Under the pieces are notes generated by a model. The model was given only the letters and a program-made list of their open reading frames with translations. It was not told where the DNA came from and made no database searches. Of a DNA stretch of 37,853 bases, positions 33,243 through 37,853 are shown one piece after another; the first letter of the stretch is position 1; every line of letters begins with the position of its first letter. Source of the DNA: Nonomuraea zeae (GTDB lineage: Bacteria > Actinomycetota > Actinomycetes > Streptosporangiales > Streptosporangiaceae); contig NZ_VCKX01000105.1 of NCBI RefSeq assembly GCF_005889725.1, positions 1-37,853 on the forward strand, in the 5' to 3' direction. The position numbers were made by a program, and so were the translations under genes.

Positions 33243-33878
33243 ATGAGAGACGTCCTGTACCTGGAAGAGATCGAGCAGGCCGAGGCACTGCTCAAGCCGC
33301 AGCGCGTGGAGGTGCTGCGGCAGCTGGCCGAGCCGCGCACGTGCTCGGAGGTCGCCGAGCGGCTCGGGCAGACGCCGCAGCGGGTCTACTACCACGTCAA
33401 ACGGCTCGTGGAGGCCGGGCTGGTGGACCTGGTGTCGGAGCGGAAGGTGCGCGGCATCCACGAGGGCATCTACCAGGCCGGCGCGCGGTCGTACTGGCTG
33501 TCGCCCCGGCTGGTGGGCCGGATCGGCCTGCGCAAGGCCCGTGACGAGCTGAGCCTGGGCTACCTGCTCGACCTCATGGAGGAGGTCCAGGCCGACATCG
33601 CGGCGCTCGACAGGAACGCGCCCGAGCTGCCGTCCATCGGCCTGTCAGGGGAGATCCACGTGCGTCCCGAGGACCGCCAGGAGTTCCTGGGCGAGTTGCA
33701 AGGCATGTTGCAGGACCTGTTCACCCGGTATGGCGGCGCGGAAGGCGATGCGTTCAAGCTCGCCGTCGCCTGCTACCCCAAGGCCGCCGCCGAACCCGGC
33801 GGCGATCCTGCGGCGCCCGCCGTCGCACCGCCGGTCGCCGAGCCGGCGGACGATCTCAGAGGAGTAGAGCGTGACTGA
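33243..33878 (+). CDS. ArsR-like winged-helix regulator
   Basis: A 211-residue regulator. The winged helix (about 15-65) reads ALLKPQRVEVLRQLAEPRTC and SEVAERLGQTPQRVYYHVKR, then LVEAGLVDLV. A second, helical region (about 85-165) has conserved LSPRLVGRIGLRKARDELSL, and the C-terminal 40 residues are Pro/Ala-rich and probably disordered. There is no metal-binding Cys pair. It overlaps the AHSA1 gene by 8 bp, a translational coupling typical of ArsR/SRPBCC pairs in actinobacteria. It would repress that operon, and its ligand may be the small hydrophobic compound bound by the SRPBCC protein (inference). Confidence 0.85.
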   Translation: MRDVLYLEEIEQAEALLKPQRVEVLRQLAEPRTCSEVAERLGQTPQRVYYHVKRLVEAGLVDLVSERKVRGIHEGIYQAGARSYWLSPRLVGRIGLRKARDELSLGYLLDLMEEVQADIAALDRNAPELPSIGLSGEIHVRPEDRQEFLGELQGMLQDLFTRYGGAEGDAFKLAVACYPKAAAEPGGDPAAPAVAPPVAEPADDLRGVERD

Positions 33879-34707
33879 GCCCATGATCATTCGAGTTCGT
33901 GTCCAGGCGCCGCTCAAGGAGGTGCGCCATGCGCTGACCGATCCCGCCCTGCTGCGGATCTGGCTCGCCGAGCACGCGGAGGTGGAGCTGCCCGGCAGGT
34001 TCGGGTTCTGGGGGCGTACCACGCCCGAGGGCGACGCGCCGCACCAGCGGCTGCTGCACGCGGACGAGCGCACGCTGCGGTTCTCGTGGCTGCTCGACGG
34101 CGAGGAGACGACCACCGAGTTCACGCTGGAGGAGGACGGCGACGCGACCGTCCTGACCCTGTCGCAGACGCACTTCGACTTCCAGGACGTGATCACCGGC
34201 AAGAGCATCCGGGGGGTGCTCCAGACGTACTGGTATCTGGCGCTGGCCAACCTGATCGAGCACTTCGAGGGGCGGGAGCTCACGCCGAAGGTCGACTTCA
34301 CCTCCACGGAGATGCGGGTGCAGGTGACGGTCCCGGCGTCGCCGGCCCAGGTGTTCGAGTCGCTGATCGACTCCGAGGCGGTGACCAGGTGGTTCGGGTA
34401 CAAGATCGAGATCGAGCCGCGCGTGGGCGGGCGCTTCGCGATGGGCGGGTTCGACAACGACCCGGACCCGGCCAAGGTGCTGGAGCTGGAGCCCGAGCGC
34501 AAGCTCTCCGTCGACTGGGGCGCGCCGGGGGTGGGCACGTGGGAGCTTGACGGGTCGGGCGGTAAGACGCGGCTGACGCTGGTGCAGAGCGGGTTCGACA
34601 CGGCCAGGCCGCCGTACGCGGCGTGGGGCGGGTTCCTGTCGGGGGTGGCCGAGCTGCGGCGCTACCACGAGATCCCGGACTGGCAGTCGGCCTTCGTGGC
34701 CGGCTAG
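33871..34707 (+). CDS. Double AHSA1/SRPBCC-domain protein
   Basis: A 278-residue protein built of two AHSA1-type SRPBCC domains. The first (about 1-135) begins RVRVQAPLKEVRHALTD; the second (about 148-278) begins VQVTVPASPAQVFESLIDSE and continues VTRWFGYKIEIEPRVGGRFA. Each has the long C-terminal helix that closes the hydrophobic cavity (YWYLALANLIEHFEGREL and FLSGVAELRRYHEIPDWQ). Most family members are single-domain, so the internal duplication is notable. SRPBCC proteins bind hydrophobic ligands or act on aromatic substrates. GTG at 33871 with GAGGAG about eight bases upstream. Coupled to the ArsR-like regulator. Ligand unknown. Confidence 0.88.
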   Translation: MTEPMIIRVRVQAPLKEVRHALTDPALLRIWLAEHAEVELPGRFGFWGRTTPEGDAPHQRLLHADERTLRFSWLLDGEETTTEFTLEEDGDATVLTLSQTHFDFQDVITGKSIRGVLQTYWYLALANLIEHFEGRELTPKVDFTSTEMRVQVTVPASPAQVFESLIDSEAVTRWFGYKIEIEPRVGGRFAMGGFDNDPDPAKVLELEPERKLSVDWGAPGVGTWELDGSGGKTRLTLVQSGFDTARPPYAAWGGFLSGVAELRRYHEIPDWQSAFVAG

Positions 34708-34716
34708 GAGCCTGCT

Positions 34717-34782
34717 CTGCTGCGGGTGCGGGTGCCGTCTGCTGCGTGTGCCGCTTCCGCCTGCTGCGTGCGTCGCTTCTCT
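34717..34782. repeat. 22-bp tandem repeat, three copies
   Basis: Units starting CTGCTGCG at 34717, 34739 and 34761 are spaced exactly 22 bp apart, with partial conservation of the rest (GTGC, CCGCTTC elements). They fill part of the 153-bp gap between the AHSA1 and DUF2000 genes. Confidence 0.65.
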
Positions 34783-34860
34783 GGAGCGGCGCACGTCGCT
34801 TTTCTGAACGGCGCACGAGCGTACAAGATGCGGCGGGGGCGGGGCGTGGAGACTGCGGCC

Positions 34861-35271
34861 ATGCGTTTCGATACCAAGATCGGCATTGTGGTTCGCGCGG
34901 ATCTGGCCGCCTGGCAGCGGCTCAACGTCACCGCCTTCCTCGCCTCGGCGGTGGCGGGCGGGGTGCCGGAGACCGTCGGGGAGCCGTACGAGGACGGGTC
35001 GGGGAATGCGTACCTGCCGATGTTCCGGCAGCCCGTGCTGGTTTATACGGGGGATCTGGCGGAGCTGAGGGGCGTACGGGAGAAGGCGGCGGGACGGGGG
35101 ATGGAGGTGGCCGTCTACATCGAGGAGATGTTCAAGACGGGGCACGACGCCGACAACCGGGCGGCTGTGCGGGCCGTGACGGCCGATGAGCTGGCGCTGG
35201 TGGGAGTGGCGATCCACGGCCCGAGGAACGGGGTGGACAAGGTGCTGAAGGGCCTGTCGCTGCATCCCTGA
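34861..35271 (+). CDS. DUF2000 family protein
   Basis: A 136-residue protein that I recognise as DUF2000. FDTKIGIVVRADLAAWQRLN and VTAFLASAVAG are followed by GEPYEDGSGNAYLPMFRQPV, the conserved signature. Members resemble a PTH2-like peptidyl-tRNA hydrolase fold but lack a confirmed activity. There is no signal peptide or TM segment. ATG at 34861 with GGAG nine bases upstream. It lies 2 bp from the end of the convergent MarR gene and has no evident functional link to its neighbours. Confidence 0.88.
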   Translation: MRFDTKIGIVVRADLAAWQRLNVTAFLASAVAGGVPETVGEPYEDGSGNAYLPMFRQPVLVYTGDLAELRGVREKAAGRGMEVAVYIEEMFKTGHDADNRAAVRAVTADELALVGVAIHGPRNGVDKVLKGLSLHP

Positions 35272-35273
35272 GG

Positions 35274-35747
35274 TCAGGCGTCCTCGTCTTCGTCATCGGC
35301 GGTCAGGTGGGCCAGCACCGTCTCGGCGACCGTGCCGAGCACCTCGATCTGCTCCGCCGACAGCAGGTCGATGAAGTGGCGGCGGACGGACGCGACGTGA
35401 TCGGGCGCCGCCTCCTGGATGGCCCGCAGCCCACCCTCCGTCAGCACGATCACGGCACCACGGCCGTCACCCTCGAACCCCTCCCGGGTGACCAGCCCGC
35501 GCTGCTCCATCCTGCTGATGTGCCGCGAGAGCCGGCTCTTCGACCAGAGCATGCGGTCGGCCAGCGCGGTCAGCCGCCACCGGTGATCCTCGGTGGAGGT
35601 CAGCGCCGAAAGGACGTCGTAGTCGGGGGCCGACAGGCCGGAGTCGTGCTGGAGGTCCCGGCTGACCTGCGCGTCCAGGAGCAGTCGCATTCTTCGATAG
35701 CCGATCCAGGCCCTGAACTCGGCGTCATCCAGCCAGCGTGGTTCCAT
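35274..35747 (-). CDS. MarR-family transcriptional regulator
   Basis: A 157-residue winged-helix regulator. LLLDAQVSRDLQHDSGLSAP leads into the HTH region (WRLTALADRMLWSKSRLSRH), then ISRMEQRGLVTREGFEGDGR (recognition helix and wing, with the conserved Asp-Gly-Arg). The C-terminal helix ends in an acidic tail (ADDEDEDA). It is divergent from the F420-type LLM oxidoreductase gene, the classic arrangement of a MarR repressor and a substrate-inducible enzyme. The operator (35763-35795) sits between them and covers the probable promoter. I chose ATG at 35747; a TTG at 35756 would add three residues without a ribosome binding site. Confidence 0.92.
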   Translation of the reverse strand: MEPRWLDDAEFRAWIGYRRMRLLLDAQVSRDLQHDSGLSAPDYDVLSALTSTEDHRWRLTALADRMLWSKSRLSRHISRMEQRGLVTREGFEGDGRGAVIVLTEGGLRAIQEAAPDHVASVRRHFIDLLSAEQIEVLGTVAETVLAHLTADDEDEDA

Positions 35748-35762
35748 GCCGCCCAAGCTTAG

Positions 35763-35795
35763 TTGACGTGTAACCGACCTTTAGGTTACATGTAA
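35763..35795. promoter_or_regulatory. MarR/LLM divergent operator and promoter
   Basis: TGTAACC (35769-35775) and GGTTACA (35784-35790) are perfect inverted arms. TTACATGTAA (35786-35795) is a perfect 10-bp palindrome overlapping the right arm, and TTGACGTGTAA (35763-35773) is a related half. A -35 TTGACG (35763-35768) with a 17-bp spacer to a weak -10 TTACAT (35786-35791) would serve the LLM gene, so MarR binding would block it. Confidence 0.65.
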
Positions 35796-35817
35796 ACCAA
35801 GCACTGGGAGGCTTTAC

Positions 35818-36663
35818 ATGTTCGGATTGGGCATCTCGACCTCGGCCGCGCCTGGCGCCGATCCCGTGGGGGACGCCAGGGCGGCCGAGGATCTCGGGTA
35901 TGACTTCGTGTCGGCGTCGGACCATCCGTCGGGGAGCGAGCCGACGTACGAGGTCTGGACCATGCTGACCTGGGTCGCCGCCGCGACCTCGCGGATCAGG
36001 GTCGCTACGAGGGTGCTCGGGGTGCCGTACCGGCCGCCCGCGATGGTGGCCAAGATGGCCGAGACGCTGCACCGGCTCTCGGGCGGCCGGCTGATACTCG
36101 GGCTCGGGGGCGGCTACTCGGACGAGGAGTTCCGGGCGTTCGGGCTGGGAGTGCCGACGCCGAGGGAGAAGGTGGACGGGATGGTGGAGGCGATCCACGT
36201 CATCCGGGGGCTCTGGACCGATCCGGAGCTGACCTTCGAGGGCGCCCGCTACCACACGTACCAGGCCGCCATGGAGCCCAAGCCGATCAGCCCGATCCCG
36301 ATCTGGCTGGGGACGTACGGGAAGCGCGCCCTGGAGGCGACCGGCCGCCTGGCGGACGGCTGGATCCCTTCGTACGGCTTCGCCCGGCCTGAGCAGGCGG
36401 CCGCCATGCGGGAGCAGGTCTTGGCGGCCGGGCGGGATGTGGCCTGCGTGTACAACGTGCCTTTCCGCATCGGCGGGATCGCGGGGGACGGAGGGGCGGT
36501 GGTGGCGGGGTCGGCGCAGGAGGTGACCGACGTGCTCGCGGGGTTCGCGGAACTGGGCTTCACGTCGATGAACTTCATGCCGGCCGGGCCGAATCCACGC
36601 GAGCAGGCGGAGCTGCTGGCCGCAGAGGTCCTCCCGGCCCTGCGCACGCTCACGCCCTCCTAG
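35818..36663 (+). CDS. LLM-class flavin/F420-dependent oxidoreductase
   Basis: A 281-residue bacterial-luciferase-like TIM barrel. GDARAAEDLGYDFVSASDHP (about 18-37), then WVAAATSRIRVATRVLG and RPPAMVAKMAETLHRLSGGR, followed by LILGLGGGYSDEEFRAFG (about 93-110), are the family signature of the F420-dependent TIGR03621-like group, with PIPIWLGTYGKRALEATGRL next. It probably uses F420 or FMNH2 to oxidise or reduce an unknown substrate. GGGAGG lies about seven bases before the ATG. It is controlled by the divergent MarR gene through the palindromic operator. The shortened end (LLAAEVLPALRTL) is normal. Confidence 0.9.
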   Translation: MFGLGISTSAAPGADPVGDARAAEDLGYDFVSASDHPSGSEPTYEVWTMLTWVAAATSRIRVATRVLGVPYRPPAMVAKMAETLHRLSGGRLILGLGGGYSDEEFRAFGLGVPTPREKVDGMVEAIHVIRGLWTDPELTFEGARYHTYQAAMEPKPISPIPIWLGTYGKRALEATGRLADGWIPSYGFARPEQAAAMREQVLAAGRDVACVYNVPFRIGGIAGDGGAVVAGSAQEVTDVLAGFAELGFTSMNFMPAGPNPREQAELLAAEVLPALRTLTPS

Positions 36664-36818
36664 GGCCTTGGCTCCTGGCCGGGACCGCCTCGATGCGGGC
36701 GGGGGAGGAGTCTGGAGCTCCTCGACGTCTGTCCATCCGCCGCCCTCGCGTTTAGTCGCTGACCTGGCGTGCAGAGTTCAGGTCGGTGGGGGCGGGGATG
36801 ATCACGAGGAGGGTGGTC

Positions 36819-36854
36819 GGTGTGGGCGGTGTGGGCGGTGTGGTCGGTTCGGTC
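36819..36854. repeat. 9-bp tandem repeat, four copies
   Basis: GGTGTGGGC (36819-36827 and 36828-36836), GGTGTGGTC (36837-36845) and GGTTCGGTC (36846-36854) lie head to tail just before the VOC gene. The core GGTGTGG recurs in the 13-14-bp array beyond the gene at 37295-37400. The 9-bp unit keeps frame, so the earlier ATG at 36798 would read through it as Gly/Val, which looks artificial. The rest of 36664-36818 shows only GACCTG...CAGGTC inverted arms (36761-36766, 36779-36784). Confidence 0.75.
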
Positions 36855-36866
36855 GGCGGGGAAAGC

Positions 36867-37277
36867 GTGCCCGAGCTGCGTCAGGTGGTGCTCGACTGCA
36901 CGGATGCCAGGTCTCTGGCGGAGTTCTACCGAGCTCTGCTGGGCCTGGTCTACCGGCCTGGGGATGAGCCGCCGGAGGCGGGGCGAGTGGATGACTGTGG
37001 TCGCGACTGGCTCGTACTCAGGGCTCCGGACGGTGCTTCCCGGATGGCCTTCCAGCAGGTCGACGAGCTGCCGGAAGTGACCTGGCCGGAGGGTGGGGTG
37101 CCGCAGCAACTGCACTTGGACTTGACCGTGGAGTCGGTGGAGAGCTTGCAGGTTCAGCATGAGCGCGTACTCCGGCTTGGTGGCCGGCTGCTGTTGGACC
37201 GCAGCGATGACCCCGAGGAGCCCCTTCGCGTGTACGCCGACCCGGCCGGGCATCCGTTCTGCATCTTCGTCGCCTAG
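36867..37277 (+). CDS. VOC (glyoxalase-like) family protein
   Basis: A 136-residue protein of two beta-alpha-beta-beta-beta modules. PELRQVVLDCTDARSLAEFY and RALLGLVYRPGDEPPEAG open the fold; LRAPDGASRMAFQQVDELPE, QQLHLDLTVESVESLQVQHE and RVYADPAGHPFCIFVA close it, matching Glyoxalase_6 (PF18029-like) proteins. The His in QLHLD and the C-terminal DPAGHPFC region supply the usual metal-site residues, though the full triad is not certain. The substrate is unknown; members act in fosfomycin/bleomycin resistance, dioxygenation or isomerisation. I chose GTG at 36867 because GGGGAA stands four bases upstream and the longer start runs through a repeat tract. No operon partner is evident. Confidence 0.85.
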   Translation: MPELRQVVLDCTDARSLAEFYRALLGLVYRPGDEPPEAGRVDDCGRDWLVLRAPDGASRMAFQQVDELPEVTWPEGGVPQQLHLDLTVESVESLQVQHERVLRLGGRLLLDRSDDPEEPLRVYADPAGHPFCIFVA

Positions 37278-37294
37278 CACGGGGCGAGGCGGGA

Positions 37295-37400
37295 GCTTGG
37301 TGCGGGCGCTTGGTGCGGGGGCTTGATGGGGTCGCTTCGCGTGGTCACTTCGTGTGGTCGGCTCGGTGTGGTCGGCTCGGTGTGGCCGCTTGGTGCGGGC
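37295..37400. repeat. 13-14-bp degenerate tandem array, eight copies
   Basis: Eight head-to-tail units of the type GCTTGGTGTGGTC start at 37295, 37308, 37321, 37334, 37347, 37360, 37374 and 37388. The first, second and last are almost identical (GCTTGGTGCGGGC/G); two middle units are 14 bp (GGCTCGGTGTGG). No stable reading frame matches it. This is the bulk of the gene-free stretch that follows the VOC gene. Confidence 0.8.
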
Positions 37401-37440
37401 GTAAGCACGGGCGCCGGTGGTGGCGAAGGGGCGCCGGGAG

Positions 37441-37547
37441 CGGACGGGCGGCTGCGGCCGTGGTGGGGCGGCGGCGGACGAACGGCTGCGGTCGTGATGG
37501 GGCGGCGGTAGCGGACGGGTGGCTGCGGCCGTGATGGGGCGCCACAG
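37441..37547. repeat. 34-37-bp repeat, three copies
   Basis: Units beginning CGGACG at 37441, 37475 and 37512 share CGGCTGCGG, CGTG(G/A)TGGGGCG and following GCGG. Copies differ by a few bases and by a 3-bp insertion. The stretch 37278-37813 has no gene; the open frames across it are byproducts of the GC-rich repeats. Confidence 0.75.
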
Positions 37548-37592
37548 TAGTTTTTGATACACGCCGGAGTGGCGAAGGGGGGTTGAAGGCGC

Positions 37593-37717
37593 AGCGGTGA
37601 GACACAGCCAGAAGCGGTGAGACGCACGCCCGAGACGGCCGTCCATCTACGCGCATGCGCAAGGACCGTGACAGGCATCCAGCGGAGCATCAGAGCCGTC
37701 CAACAGAGCGTCAGAGC
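37593..37717. repeat. Two pairs of short direct repeats
   Basis: AGCGGTGAGAC(A/G)CA occurs at 37593 and 37613 (20 bp apart). GAGC(A/G)TCAGAGC occurs at 37685-37696 and 37706-37717 (21 bp apart). Both spacings are close to two helical turns, so these could be protein-binding iterons, or further decayed array units. Confidence 0.55.
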
Positions 37718-37735
37718 GAGCGAACAAACCCTGCC

Positions 37736-37762
37736 CTGTGGATAGCCAGAACTTATCCACAG
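37736..37762. promoter_or_regulatory. Two facing DnaA boxes
   Basis: TGTGGATAG (37737-37745; complement CTATCCACA, one mismatch) and TTATCCACA (37753-37761; exact E. coli consensus) face each other across 7 bp. The flanking C and G extend the inverted repeat to 9-bp arms (CTGTGGATA / TATCCACAG). This may be a DnaA titration or regulatory site in the promoter of the gene starting at 37814. As RNA it could also fold into a hairpin. Confidence 0.55.
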
Positions 37763-37813
37763 AATCCAGTTCAGCCCCCATAAGCACCGCCCCACCGGGG
37801 CACCCTTGGCGGC

Positions 37814-37853
37814 ATGGATCAGCCTCTGCTCGCCGCGCCGCCCCCCACGTGCC
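37814..37853 (+). CDS. Start of an unidentified gene (right-truncated)
   Basis: An ATG at 37814 opens a frame that is still open at the window end, giving MDQPLLAAPPPTC. Thirteen codons cannot identify a family. GCCCC-acc-GGGGC (37789-37801) forms a small hairpin just upstream, and no clear ribosome binding site is seen. The DnaA boxes 50-80 bp upstream may belong to its promoter. Confidence 0.35.
   Translation, partial: MDQPLLAAPPPTC

Noticed and set aside
37310..37534. Small coding frames across the repeat region
   Set aside because: They arise from G-rich tandem repeats without stop codons, and several frames are open at once. No start signal or family resemblance is seen.
37736..37762. 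Chromosomal origin (oriC)
   Set aside because: Only two boxes are visible and no dnaA, dnaN or AT-rich unwinding region is present. Two boxes are not enough.

Overview
The window is high-GC actinobacterial chromosome. GTG and TTG starts are frequent, GC3 is very high, and several promoters look leaderless. It carries the fused actinobacterial 2-oxoglutarate enzyme Kgd with its DUF6104 neighbour, an F420-type LLM oxidoreductase, a mycothiol-type DinB protein and a DUF1702 protein. I infer a filamentous actinomycete, probably of the Streptosporangiaceae/Nonomuraea kind; no rRNA or other marker here fixes the genus. I see no tRNA, rRNA, CRISPR array, insertion sequence or prophage.

Layout. 1-3243 (+): the C-terminal end of a thiolase-like protein, a VapC/PIN toxin remnant, a membrane-anchored protein, an MDR oxidoreductase and an MpaB-type oxygenase behind a large inverted repeat. 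3309-9823 (-): a DUF4097/PadR pair, DUF6104, kgd and a B3/B4-domain protein. 9850-11742 (+): an ArsR-type repressor translationally coupled to an MFS exporter, with a clear operator. 11690-14625: a glutathionyl-hydroquinone-reductase-like protein (-), then an MBL hydrolase and an SDR (+). 14800-21746 (+): a complete sugar module made of a ROK regulator, a CUT2 ABC transporter (ATPase, permease, lipoprotein), a Gfo/Idh/MocA dehydrogenase and a TIM-barrel isomerase/epimerase-like enzyme. 21754-25499 (-): GNAT, PhyH dioxygenase, SnoaL-like protein, Zn alcohol dehydrogenase, an unusual ferredoxin and a PPOX-fold protein. 25580-26215 (+): a methyltransferase. 26246-31021 (-): DinB, DUF1702, an alpha-toroid 'prenyltransferase' protein, a methyltransferase and a GT4 glycosyltransferase. 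31305-32336 (+): GDP-mannose 4,6-dehydratase. 32361-37277: AraC (-), HTH plus double AHSA1 protein (+), DUF2000 (+), MarR (-), LLM oxidoreductase (+) and a VOC protein (+). 37278-37813: about 0.5 kb without a gene, full of degenerate tandem repeats and ending in two facing DnaA boxes before a gene that runs off the window.

How the parts may work together. (1) The sugar module looks self-contained: import by the ABC transporter, oxidation by the Gfo/Idh/MocA enzyme, then isomerisation or elimination by the TIM-barrel enzyme, under ROK control from a leaderless promoter. (2) A 13-bp palindrome, (A/G)GAA(T/C)-N3-(A/G)TTC(T/G), recurs upstream of the MBL hydrolase (twice), the SDR, and the PPOX/ferredoxin/ADH and methyltransferase divergent pair. 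Two further sites match the mycobacterial KstR consensus exactly. Together they suggest a lipid or steroid-like catabolic regulon whose repressor is outside the window. (3) GT4, methyltransferase and alpha-toroid protein are tightly coupled and divergent from gmd, suggesting an undescribed deoxysugar-containing glycoconjugate. Every assignment comes from reading the sequence by eye; no database search was run.
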